Below are positions 42,713 to 51,392 of a stretch of 64,000 bases of DNA, piece by piece (within the stretch, counting starts at the first letter, position 1; each line of letters opens with the position of its first letter). The translations under genes and the position numbers were made by a program. The notes below the pieces were generated by a model, which ran no database searches, was not told the origin of the DNA, and saw nothing but the letters and a program-made list of their open reading frames with translations. Origin of the DNA: an uncultured Mollicutes bacterium (GTDB lineage Bacteria; Bacillota_I; Bacilli_A; Acholeplasmatales; Anaeroplasmataceae); NCBI GenBank assembly GCA_945923475.1, contig CAMELE010000002.1, positions 90,570 to 154,569 on the forward strand, read 5' to 3'.

Positions 42713-44782
42713 TTAATTATTTAATATTGACTCAAGTGATCCTAGAATATCTTTTCTATCGATTCCTAATGCTTGGGCATTATTTATATAGTATTCTACA
42801 ATAGAATTCACAGAATAAGTTGAAGTGTTTGTAAAATAAACACCTTCTTCAGTTTCCATATACATTACTGCAGAAATTACACATGAATAATCCTTTATAT
42901 CTGTAATCACTCCTGCAAATTGATAATATTCACCATTAATATTAGCTTGTCCATCAGAATCAACTTGTGCTGGATTTAATTCATATTTTTTTAGACCCAA
43001 ATTATCAAGATTAACTAGCTCGACAAGTTCATCTAAAGTAATATTTGATTTTAATTCATCTAAATATGATTTTAAATCTTGATCACCTAGTACTTCTTGC
43101 TTAATAAGTAAAATACCGTATTTAGCAGTTGAATCATATGAATCTTTAGCAATCATTGTACCAAATCTTAATGATAGATTTGATGTAGAATATGTTTCGT
43201 TATTCTTATACCAATCAAAATTTAAGCTAGCAAGTGTATTATATTTTTCAAATTTAACATCCTTAATTGTCTCATCTGGAGTTGCAGTTTTAATCTCTAA
43301 AGTAGTTAAATCTAATCTAGGCTTTGTACCGGCTATCACAAATACTATTCTTCCAGAAACTAATGTATCAAACGTAGCATTTAATGATGTAGTATTAGAT
43401 GTAAAAGATTCTTCTTTTATCTTTTCATATGTTTGACCATTATCCTTTGACAGTAAAATATAATATTTAGAAACTGTTCCATATGATTTACTATATGTTA
43501 AATCAACACTCTTAATATTACTTACATTAAAATTCATTTCTAAGGCAGATCCATCTCCGCTAATGCCGTATTTACTTGGTAATGTGGCAGAATTATTATA
43601 GCCTAATCTTAATATATTTGAATATGAACCACTATAGGAAGCATAAAAGCTTTTATCATCTATTGTAACAGTTTTATCGGCAGCATATCCATAATTAGTG
43701 ATATTAGTAAATGAAATTGTTTGTGACTCTGTTTCAGTAATATCATCTTTGATATCACTGCCTCCTGATTCACCCTTAAGTTCATTTAAATCAGAAATAG
43801 CCTTCTGTAGCTTATCATAATTTGTAACTAAAGCTTTTTCTTTAGCATTTAGTGCATCATAAGCATCTTTAGCAGCTAAGATTGTAGCTTCAAGATCTAA
43901 AGTTATTGTATCAGGTATAGATTTGATTAAAGCTATTACTGTTTCAACCTTCTTAGTATCAACATCAATACTAGTTGAATAATCACTTGGATATACATAA
44001 TCTACATATTCAGGATGATCAATATATGGATTACGATTATGTTGATAATTTTCATAAATAACATTATTTCTATATATTTCTTCTTTACTAACAGGATCTT
44101 CATAGTGCCATTTAATTAATGTTTGTAAATTACCAAATTTACCATTTAATTTAGAACTACTAGTAGTACTATCATTTACAAGCTTTAAGTTAAATTCTGT
44201 TTTAGCTCCATATCTCGTTTCCATATAAAACATCATACGAGCTACATCACCTTTAACCTCATCTCTTGGTTCAAAATGAGATGAATCCCATTTATTACCA
44301 TATCCATCTGATTTTCCACCTGAAACCTCACCAAAGTCTAGGTTACCACGTGTTGAATTAATTGAATTAAGAGTTGGACGTAGGTGATGGGCATCACAGT
44401 ATGGTTCAGCACTTTCTTTTGGAAAGCCGTGAGATTTAGCCCAAACATGTTCTTTATTCCAGCTACCTGATGATAATGATTTGCCAGTATATAAGCAAAT
44501 TATATTACCATTTCCACTAGGATCTGGGTCAGTATATTTTAATACTGTACTATTTTCACTATATGAATGCTTATTATAATTAGTAGATATAATATCATAT
44601 AAATCTAGTTTTATATTGCTTGAAGATTTTGTTAAATCCACATCATCATAATATCCTGTAGGAATGTTATTAGTATAATATTTTGAATTGAAATAACTAC
44701 TTGCAGATGATGTTTTAGAAATAGAAAGGGTAGTAACTAAACCAAAAGCTGCAATAGTAATATATTTAAATATTTTTCTCAT
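42713..44782 (-). CDS. Secreted endonuclease I-family nuclease, multidomain (paralogue 2)
   Basis: The 689-residue protein has a signal peptide (about 1-28) and an endonuclease I domain with NKEHVWAKSH (His112) and AHHLRPTLNSINSTRGN followed by FGEV; the catalytic residues are kept though the sequence is far from paralogue 1. Next are the helical AYDALNAKEKALV module, a beta-rich domain of about 150 residues (SFTNITNYGYAADKTV onward) and a C-terminal domain (about 510-689) clearly homologous to that of the 539-residue neighbour. AAGGAAAGGAG precedes the start, behind a stem-loop. Function: extracellular DNA degradation, by family. Confidence 0.88.
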   Translation of the reverse strand: MRKIFKYITIAAFGLVTTLSISKTSSASSYFNSKYYTNNIPTGYYDDVDLTKSSSNIKLDLYDIISTNYNKHSYSENSTVLKYTDPDPSGNGNIICLYTGKSLSSGSWNKEHVWAKSHGFPKESAEPYCDAHHLRPTLNSINSTRGNLDFGEVSGGKSDGYGNKWDSSHFEPRDEVKGDVARMMFYMETRYGAKTEFNLKLVNDSTTSSSKLNGKFGNLQTLIKWHYEDPVSKEEIYRNNVIYENYQHNRNPYIDHPEYVDYVYPSDYSTSIDVDTKKVETVIALIKSIPDTITLDLEATILAAKDAYDALNAKEKALVTNYDKLQKAISDLNELKGESGGSDIKDDITETESQTISFTNITNYGYAADKTVTIDDKSFYASYSGSYSNILRLGYNNSATLPSKYGISGDGSALEMNFNVSNIKSVDLTYSKSYGTVSKYYILLSKDNGQTYEKIKEESFTSNTTSLNATFDTLVSGRIVFVIAGTKPRLDLTTLEIKTATPDETIKDVKFEKYNTLASLNFDWYKNNETYSTSNLSLRFGTMIAKDSYDSTAKYGILLIKQEVLGDQDLKSYLDELKSNITLDELVELVNLDNLGLKKYELNPAQVDSDGQANINGEYYQFAGVITDIKDYSCVISAVMYMETEEGVYFTNTSTYSVNSIVEYYINNAQALGIDRKDILGSLESILNN

Positions 44783-44806
44783 AATCTCTCCTTTCCTTTA
44801 ATGAAA

Positions 44807-44836
44807 TTAATAGTAACAGCGTAAACTGTTACTATT
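44807..44836 (-). promoter_or_regulatory. Intra-operon stem-loop between peptide and nuclease genes
   Basis: TAATAGTAACAG and CTGTTACTATTA pair perfectly over 12 bases around a six-base loop. It lies between the 44-residue peptide gene and the ribosome site of nuclease paralogue 2. No T-run follows, so it is more likely an mRNA-stabilising or processing hairpin than a full terminator. Confidence 0.6.
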
Positions 44837-44868
44837 AGTAATTCATTATTCACAATATAAATTATAGA

Positions 44869-45003
44869 TTATTTTGACCAAGGGAATCTAATAACTGTAT
44901 CTCCGGGTTTACTTCCGCCGAATTTCCCAGATGAAGCAGCTATTACATCTTCAATTTCAATTACTTCTTCTTTAATTTCAGGTGTTTGATATGTCTTTTT
45001 CAT
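44869..45003 (-). CDS. 44-residue peptide without signal sequence
   Basis: ATG at 45003 with GGAGGAAA upstream opens a 44-residue frame. It starts MKKTYQTPEIKEEVIEIEDV, continues IAASSGKFGGSKPGD and ends TVIRFPWSK. The first half is charged and ordered-looking, the second is Gly/Ser/Pro-rich. That leader-plus-small-residue layout resembles peptide precursors and a class of small gut-Firmicute proteins with a YxxPEIxxxxxExEDVI pattern of unknown role (from memory). It is 22 bases after the 539-residue secreted-protein gene and 86 before nuclease paralogue 2, in the same operon. No modification enzyme is adjacent. Confidence 0.75.
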   Translation of the reverse strand: MKKTYQTPEIKEEVIEIEDVIAASSGKFGGSKPGDTVIRFPWSK

Positions 45004-45025
45004 TTTTTATATTTCCTCCGTTAAA

Positions 45026-46645
45026 TTATTCAGCATTTGCTAATGCTAATATTGCATTTTTAACATCTTTATCTAAAGTTGCCATTAATTCTTCATCACT
45101 ATAATATGCTTCTGCAACAGACTGAACTGAAGCAGTTTTTTCAACTGCATAGTAAATTTGACCATCAATTAAAACATACATAACTGCAGTAACTGAAGTA
45201 GTTAAATATTTATCCATGTCTGATAATACAGCAGCAAATTGATAATATTCACCGTTTTCATCAGCAACGCCTTCAGCATTTACTTTAACTGGTGTTGCAG
45301 TAACATTTTCAATTTTAGTATCAGCAGTTATATCATCTAATGTCTTTCCTGCTAAATATGTAGCAAAATCAGATCCAGCTAAATCACTTTTTTGGATTAA
45401 TAATACTCCATATGTTGCGCCTTCTGCATATGCATCATTAGTAAATAAATTACCAAAACGAAGTGAAACATTTGATACAGAATAATCATTACCATCAGTT
45501 GCCCAATCAAATGATAAGCTAGACATTGTTTCTACTTTTTCAAATTCTACAGCTGTAGCTGGTTTTGGAGCAGTTACTTTTTCATAAGTACAATCCTTAT
45601 CTAACTCATAAGTACCATTATAGTTTTTAATAATACCATTACCAACAACTTTATCACCAACTACAACTTTAGAGTCTGCAACTTTAGTAGCAGGATTATA
45701 CAATTTTAGTTCTTTTGTGTTATCAGTTTCATCAACAATTGTGAAAGTATCAGGATATTTTGAATCGAAAGCAGAAATAATTCCAGTTACTTTGAATTCT
45801 TTTGTAGTTCCACTTTTACCAACAAGCTTTGCAACTTCAATAGCTTCTGCAACAGATAATGTTTTTGAATTATCTTCTGAATAAACTGCAGTAAATTGAG
45901 TTGTATCACTGACTGGTACTGTAACACCTGGATCATGAATTTCAGTTCCATCATACCAACCAGAAAGAGGCATAATTTCTTTACAACCATATACTAAATC
46001 ACCAATAGTAGGTAAAGTTACAGTTGTAGGAGTTCCGACTTCAGGTTTAATTGTTTCACCTTTACCTGTAGCAAATTTAGCACCATTTGCATTGAAAGAT
46101 ACATCGTAAGTTGGAGTAAATTCACTCATTAAAAGTTCAATAGTATAAATAACTGATCTTTTTGATGAAGTGCCAACAGTAATAGATGTTTTTGATGTAG
46201 CGAATTCCCATACTAAAGGAGTAGTAATATCACTTAATTTTGTTTCAGGATCTGGTATCGTGCCAGAAGTAGCACTTTGATTATCAACAACCAATTTATT
46301 TTCTGATGATGAATATGCTGCTCCATATATTACAACCTTGTTAAAAGCTGTTGGAGAAGTGATTTTTACTGATCCAGTTTTACTACTAGCACCAAGGCAT
46401 AATCCACCTTTCATATCATAACGAACAGTTCCACTAACTGAAAAGGAAAATTCAGATGTAAATTTTGACTTTAAATATGTTTCAGTTGCATTTGATCCAC
46501 CTTTGTTTGATAACTTTGCCTCGTTATAAAAACTTGCATAAGCAATCCTAGTTTCTTCTGCATTACTTACCTTAACACACAACAAAACACTAACAATTGC
46601 TATTAAACTTACTAATAGCCCACTAAATAATCTTTTTAATTTCAT
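45026..46645 (-). CDS. Secreted modular protein with OB-fold-like domain
   Basis: The 539-residue protein has a signal peptide (about 1-29), then a beta-rich domain (about 30-175), an InlB-type repeat (YDVSFNANGAKF to FTAVYS), an OB-fold-like domain with TLSVAEAIEVAKLVG, homologous to that of nuclease paralogue 1, and a C-terminal domain (about 375-535, VEFEKVETMSSLSFDW) homologous to that of nuclease paralogue 2. It has no nuclease or protease motif. OB-folds of this kind are found next to nucleases, so nucleic-acid binding is possible. GGAGGG precedes the start. Confidence 0.8.
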   Translation of the reverse strand: MKLKRLFSGLLVSLIAIVSVLLCVKVSNAEETRIAYASFYNEAKLSNKGGSNATETYLKSKFTSEFSFSVSGTVRYDMKGGLCLGASSKTGSVKITSPTAFNKVVIYGAAYSSSENKLVVDNQSATSGTIPDPETKLSDITTPLVWEFATSKTSITVGTSSKRSVIYTIELLMSEFTPTYDVSFNANGAKFATGKGETIKPEVGTPTTVTLPTIGDLVYGCKEIMPLSGWYDGTEIHDPGVTVPVSDTTQFTAVYSEDNSKTLSVAEAIEVAKLVGKSGTTKEFKVTGIISAFDSKYPDTFTIVDETDNTKELKLYNPATKVADSKVVVGDKVVGNGIIKNYNGTYELDKDCTYEKVTAPKPATAVEFEKVETMSSLSFDWATDGNDYSVSNVSLRFGNLFTNDAYAEGATYGVLLIQKSDLAGSDFATYLAGKTLDDITADTKIENVTATPVKVNAEGVADENGEYYQFAAVLSDMDKYLTTSVTAVMYVLIDGQIYYAVEKTASVQSVAEAYYSDEELMATLDKDVKNAILALANAE

Positions 46646-46674
46646 TAAAAACCCTCCATTTTAATTCCTATTTT

Positions 46675-48687
46675 TTAAATCCAAGGCAAATCTGCACTAC
46701 CACTGCTACTACTACTTTTAAATGTAATAGTTACATTTGCACTTTCAGTTCCAATACTATTAACAGTCATAGTAAAGAATAATGCCTTTCCATCATTTAA
46801 TTTATAAGATGAATATACATCACTACCAAATTTATTTGAAGTAGCAGTGTATAGGATTGCCGAATCACGAGTTCCACTTGGATTATTATCAGCTCTAAGT
46901 ATTTCTACAAATCCATATTTTGTATTAGAATTATTATACTTAAATCCACTTTGATATGATTCTCCGTCAGTTAATTCAACCTCGCCATTTACAATATTCT
47001 GTGTTGCATCCACATGCCAAACACGAATACCAATAGCTTGTCCATCAACTGTTAAAATCTGCTCATCATGCTCATTAAGACCTGAGCCATCATAAAATTC
47101 AATTAAGAAATATTCCTCATAAATAGAATTAATATTTTTATTATTAGTTACTAATAAAACATCTCCAGTTTTAGCAAAAGATTTAATATCAATTGTAGTT
47201 GTACTAGTCACAACAATTGGATCAATCCAACCAAGTAATATCTTATTAATAGGACCATGATCTCCAATATTATAATCCATCATATCAGCGCCATAACAGC
47301 TTCCACTAAATCCACAAGATTCATCATAATCATAATAATCATCTAGACCAAGTAAATGACCAGTTTCATGAATATATGTATGGGCATCAACCTTAATATC
47401 AGTGTAATCATATAAATCAGTTTCTTCATGCATAAAATCAGTACCAGCAAATGCATAATAATTAGCATAAATACCATCATATTTAGTCTCTGAGTAATCC
47501 CATGATGTAAACGCCCAATATAATGATTCATCAGATTCATAATCTACAGGACTGTTATATATTAACCAAACAGTATCAATATAGCCATCCTTATCATAAT
47601 CATAATCATTATAATTATATTTTGAATTAAAATATGCTAAAGCTTCATGCAATATTAAATTAGAACCATCTTGATAATTTTCCTCATCATAATAAGAATT
47701 ATAATAACTAACTGATTTTGAAGGTGTAAACCAATCTGTTACCTCAACCTCTAAATTCAATTTACCATATGAGCTTTCTTGATAGTATGAACGAACAGAT
47801 TCCCAACCAGTTTCTTCTTCAGTACCATTAAATGCCGTTTTTATATCATTATAAATAGTATTTGTTTTCTTTGAATTATCTAAATTAACAGGAATAACTA
47901 AGATTTTAGGACTTCCAAGTGAAGGTAAAGCTTCTTGAGTAAGAGGTCCATCCTTCTTTAAATTAGAATCAAAATGAGTTCCTCTCTTTTCTGTCCATTT
48001 AGCATAAAGTGTAAACGAATTTACAACCTTGCTACTGAAATCATATTCATTTGAATCATTTAAAGATTTATACCAGCCTTCAAATGAATATCCATCCTTT
48101 GTAAGTGCTTCGGGCTTATCAATTACTCCACCCTTAACAACATTAACACTTTCTAAAGTTGTACCATTATTTGTTTCAAAGCTAACTGTAAAATATTCAA
48201 TAGGCTCATTAAACACTGCAGTTAAAACAATAGTTTCATTCTTTGTTAAAACAAAACTGCGTAAATCCGAATTAGAAAAAGTCGTTCCATCCGCAGTTTT
48301 CCAATTTAAGAATTCATAATCACCTAGTTCGACAGTTCTAAGTGTTGCTAGAGCAGGATTTTGCTCTGCCTGATAATAAACATCCTCTCCAACATGGTAT
48401 TCAATAGTAAGAGTATAGGTACCATCAGGATTTGTCGTTGTCGATGTTGTACCAGTCGTTGTCGTTACTGTTGTAGTTGTCGTTACTGTTGTAGTTGTCG
48501 TTACTGTTGTTGAAGGTACTTCTGTTGTTGAAGGTACTTCTGTTGTTGAAGGTACTTCTGCTGTTGTACTACTAGAAGGTTTTGTAGTTGTTTGTGACAA
48601 ACTAATATTACATCCTGCACAAACTACTAGAACCCCTATAAATAGCAACATATAACCGAACAATAATCTTCGTTTAACCTTAGGCAA
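46675..48687 (-). CDS. M6-family metalloprotease lipoprotein
   Basis: The 670-residue protein has a lipoprotein signal (lipobox CAGC, Cys26), a Ser/Thr-rich stalk with tandem repeats (about 35-90), two InlB-type repeats, and an M6 (immune inhibitor A-type) domain with zinc motif HETGHLLGLDD (His440, Glu441, His444). It should be anchored to the outer face of the membrane and digest proteins. The start is TTG at 48687 with AAAGG upstream. It is the first gene of the secreted-protein operon, with its own promoter. Confidence 0.88.
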   Translation of the reverse strand: MPKVKRRLLFGYMLLFIGVLVVCAGCNISLSQTTTKPSSSTTAEVPSTTEVPSTTEVPSTTVTTTTTVTTTTTVTTTTGTTSTTTNPDGTYTLTIEYHVGEDVYYQAEQNPALATLRTVELGDYEFLNWKTADGTTFSNSDLRSFVLTKNETIVLTAVFNEPIEYFTVSFETNNGTTLESVNVVKGGVIDKPEALTKDGYSFEGWYKSLNDSNEYDFSSKVVNSFTLYAKWTEKRGTHFDSNLKKDGPLTQEALPSLGSPKILVIPVNLDNSKKTNTIYNDIKTAFNGTEEETGWESVRSYYQESSYGKLNLEVEVTDWFTPSKSVSYYNSYYDEENYQDGSNLILHEALAYFNSKYNYNDYDYDKDGYIDTVWLIYNSPVDYESDESLYWAFTSWDYSETKYDGIYANYYAFAGTDFMHEETDLYDYTDIKVDAHTYIHETGHLLGLDDYYDYDESCGFSGSCYGADMMDYNIGDHGPINKILLGWIDPIVVTSTTTIDIKSFAKTGDVLLVTNNKNINSIYEEYFLIEFYDGSGLNEHDEQILTVDGQAIGIRVWHVDATQNIVNGEVELTDGESYQSGFKYNNSNTKYGFVEILRADNNPSGTRDSAILYTATSNKFGSDVYSSYKLNDGKALFFTMTVNSIGTESANVTITFKSSSSSGSADLPWI
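48461..48568 (-). repeat. Six tandem 18-bp repeats encoding Thr-rich stalk
   Basis: Three copies of an 18-base unit (48461-48514) are followed by three of a second, related 18-base unit (48515-48568). They encode TTTVTT-like and EVPSTT hexapeptides of the M6 lipoprotein stalk. The near-identity of units suggests recent slippage and variable stalk length. Confidence 0.85.
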
Positions 48688-48750
48688 TTCAATCCCAACC
48701 TTTCATTTTTTTATAAAAGAAATTATTAAATCACTCTCTATATCAAAGAT

Positions 48751-48779
48751 ATAATAGTATATATATTCAGTTTTGTAAA
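48751..48779 (-). promoter_or_regulatory. Promoter of the secreted-protein operon
   Basis: On the minus strand TTTACA (48774-48779) and TATTAT (48751-48756) are 17 bases apart, each one mismatch from consensus, 63 bases before the M6 TTG start. Confidence 0.6.
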
Positions 48780-48835
48780 TACAAAAAACATATTTTTACA
48801 TTTTTTTAGATTTAATATACATTTTTTACGACATT

Positions 48836-51370
48836 TTATTTATTTTCTAAAATACTTTTTAATGTTTCAATTATAGAATTGATTTTTATTGGTTTACTAA
48901 TATGTGCATTCATACCATAATCTAAGGCTTCCTTTACATCCTCAATAAACGCATTTGCCGTCATCGCAACGATTGGAATTTTCTTAGCCATAGGATGTTC
49001 ACTACCTCTTATTATTTTTGTAGCCTCATATCCATTCATTATAGGCATTTGAATATCCATAAATATTACATCATAATCACCAGGTCTTGATGACAAAAAT
49101 CTATCTACTGCCTCTTTACCATTAGTACAAATATCACAGCTAGCACCCAAAATACTTAATAATTCTTTTAAAATATCAATATTAAGCTCATTATCCTCCG
49201 CAACCAAAAACCTCATACCATGAATAAAGCTATCATTTTTATTATTAATGCTTCCAAGTCTTTTAATTACAATTTGTTCAAGCTTAAATAAGAAACTAGA
49301 ATCATTATAATCAATTACTCCATCAATATAATTTAATGAAGAAATTTCTCCTTCACTAAAATCACTATTAATAATTACTATTATTTTATTTTGTTTTTCT
49401 ATTTTTTCTTTAATTTCAATTAAAGATAAATAAGAAACAGGATTAATTATCAAAATATCAAAATCATAATTACTATATTCATTAATATTACTAATAATAT
49501 TTACATTTAGATTAATATCTCTTAGCATTTTTTTAATATTATCCAAATTCATTTGCTTTTCATTAATAATTAAGCATTTAGAAATATTATTCTTACTAAA
49601 CACATTTAATTTACTACTGCAGTTTGCAATTGTAAAAGGTAAACAAACATTAAAAGTTGTACCTTGACCCTTATGACTATTAACCGATATCGTACCACCC
49701 ATCAAATCAATAATCTTTTTTACTATGGCCATCCCTAACCCTGTACCCTCAATAGCATTAACCCTATCATCCTCTTCTCTTGTGAATGAATCAAACAAAT
49801 TATTAATATATTCATCACTCATCCCAATTCCATTATCCTTAACGGTAATAATGTAATTAGCCGTTTCTAAATCAGCACTTTTTTCTTCAATGTCTAAACT
49901 AATATTTCCACCCTTTTGGGTATACTTAACTGAATTAGAAAGAATATTAATTATTATCTGATTTATTCTAAGCTTATCCATAACTAATTCATCATGAACA
50001 ATATTATGAAAATTAATATTTAAGGATTGTTCCTTCTTTTTTGCCTGAGGTGCAATAACTGTATTAACCTCATCAATAACCTCATAAATCGATTCATTAG
50101 AATATGAAAGTGTTGTCTTACCACTTTCAATCTTGCTCATATCTAAAACATTATTAATTAAATTAAGTAAATGCTCACTTGAGGTTTCAATCTTTTTAGT
50201 ATAATCAAGTACCTTCTCTTTATCATCGTAATAATGCTCAATTAAAGACGTAAAGCCAACAATTGCGTTCATAGGAGTTCTAATATCGTGACTCATATTT
50301 GATAAAAATATACTTTTATATTTGCTAGCATTTTGGGCAGCCTCTAACGCATCTAGTGCAACCCTCTTAGTATCAATCAAGGATTTATTTAGCTCATAAA
50401 GCTTTTTCTTTTCCTTTCTTTCCTTAAATATATCCATACTAATAATCAAAACCAAAATCATAGATAAAAAAATAATTCCAATAGAAGTAAAAATTGAACG
50501 TCTTCCAACTGAGGTTACACTTTTATTTAAATCATGAAAAACAACATCATAATTTGCAGTAATTGTAATATACCAATCAAGAGTAGAAATTTTAGCATAG
50601 CTAACAATTATTTTCTTACTTCCATCCTTCACAATAAGTGCTTTATTTTCTCCATTTAAAACACTAGTCTCAAATTCTTCAAATCCTTTAATATCGGTAT
50701 TTTTAGCAAAGCTCGAGTCTTTAAATTCCTTAAAGAAAAAATAATTTATATCATTTTTTGATTCAGTATGAAATAATACTAAGCCCTTTTGATTAATAAC
50801 ACTAACTATACCTTGACATGAAAACACCTCTAGTGATAATAAATTAATAAATGAATCAAGCTCATATTCAACAAATATATACTTTATTTCCTCATCATTG
50901 ATTTTCCCATTTGTTAACGCAGAGGCAAATAATAATGTATCATTATCGCCATTTTGATTTAAAATACATACTCTTTCATCATTTTTTATTAATGGATATA
51001 AATTGCTAGAAATTACAATATCACCTGTTTTATAATCCGAATCAATATAAGTATCATTATCTAATATAAGCTTAACACTTTTGGCATCATTAAGACTATT
51101 TTTTAAATAACTCAAAATAGACTTATCATCAGTAGAATCCATATTAGATAATCCTAAATCAACAATATCAATTTCCTTCCATATATAATTAATATGGTTA
51201 TCAAATGCTTCACGAGCTTGAATAGCATTATCGGATAACAATGACAAGGCCGTAGATTCTCCTACACTATTTAAATAATTGACTGTGTAGTTTTCTAGAA
51301 AAAACAAAATAATGGTAGCTACGATAAAAATTGATACTATTAATGTAAATTTACCCTTTAAAGACTTCAT
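48836..51370 (-). CDS. Membrane hybrid histidine kinase with two receiver-like domains
   Basis: The 844-residue protein has a membrane helix at about 10-30, an extracellular sensor of about 250 residues (Cache-like), a second helix near 290-315 and a coiled coil. The dimerisation box is SHDIRTPMNA (His361), the ATPase has the DNGIGMSDEY and GTGLGMAI boxes. A degenerate receiver lacking clear acidic residues follows (about 590-700), then a canonical receiver with acceptor Asp772 (FMDIQMP) and a KP motif. I start at ATG 51370 (AAGGA upstream). It is 22 bases after the solute-binding/nucleotidase-like gene, its likely partner. Confidence 0.88.
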   Translation of the reverse strand: MKSLKGKFTLIVSIFIVATIILFFLENYTVNYLNSVGESTALSLLSDNAIQAREAFDNHINYIWKEIDIVDLGLSNMDSTDDKSILSYLKNSLNDAKSVKLILDNDTYIDSDYKTGDIVISSNLYPLIKNDERVCILNQNGDNDTLLFASALTNGKINDEEIKYIFVEYELDSFINLLSLEVFSCQGIVSVINQKGLVLFHTESKNDINYFFFKEFKDSSFAKNTDIKGFEEFETSVLNGENKALIVKDGSKKIIVSYAKISTLDWYITITANYDVVFHDLNKSVTSVGRRSIFTSIGIIFLSMILVLIISMDIFKERKEKKKLYELNKSLIDTKRVALDALEAAQNASKYKSIFLSNMSHDIRTPMNAIVGFTSLIEHYYDDKEKVLDYTKKIETSSEHLLNLINNVLDMSKIESGKTTLSYSNESIYEVIDEVNTVIAPQAKKKEQSLNINFHNIVHDELVMDKLRINQIIINILSNSVKYTQKGGNISLDIEEKSADLETANYIITVKDNGIGMSDEYINNLFDSFTREEDDRVNAIEGTGLGMAIVKKIIDLMGGTISVNSHKGQGTTFNVCLPFTIANCSSKLNVFSKNNISKCLIINEKQMNLDNIKKMLRDINLNVNIISNINEYSNYDFDILIINPVSYLSLIEIKEKIEKQNKIIVIINSDFSEGEISSLNYIDGVIDYNDSSFLFKLEQIVIKRLGSINNKNDSFIHGMRFLVAEDNELNIDILKELLSILGASCDICTNGKEAVDRFLSSRPGDYDVIFMDIQMPIMNGYEATKIIRGSEHPMAKKIPIVAMTANAFIEDVKEALDYGMNAHISKPIKINSIIETLKSILENK

Positions 51371-51392
51371 ATTTGTCACATCCTTAAAATAT

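Noticed and set aside
48461..48568. Regular 18-base repeats as a possible CRISPR array
   Set aside because: The repeats are contiguous without spacers and are in frame within the M6 lipoprotein, encoding a Thr-rich stalk.
48836..51370. Both receiver-like domains of the kinase as functional
   Set aside because: The first (about residues 590-700) lacks the acidic pocket and a clear acceptor Asp; only the C-terminal one is canonical.
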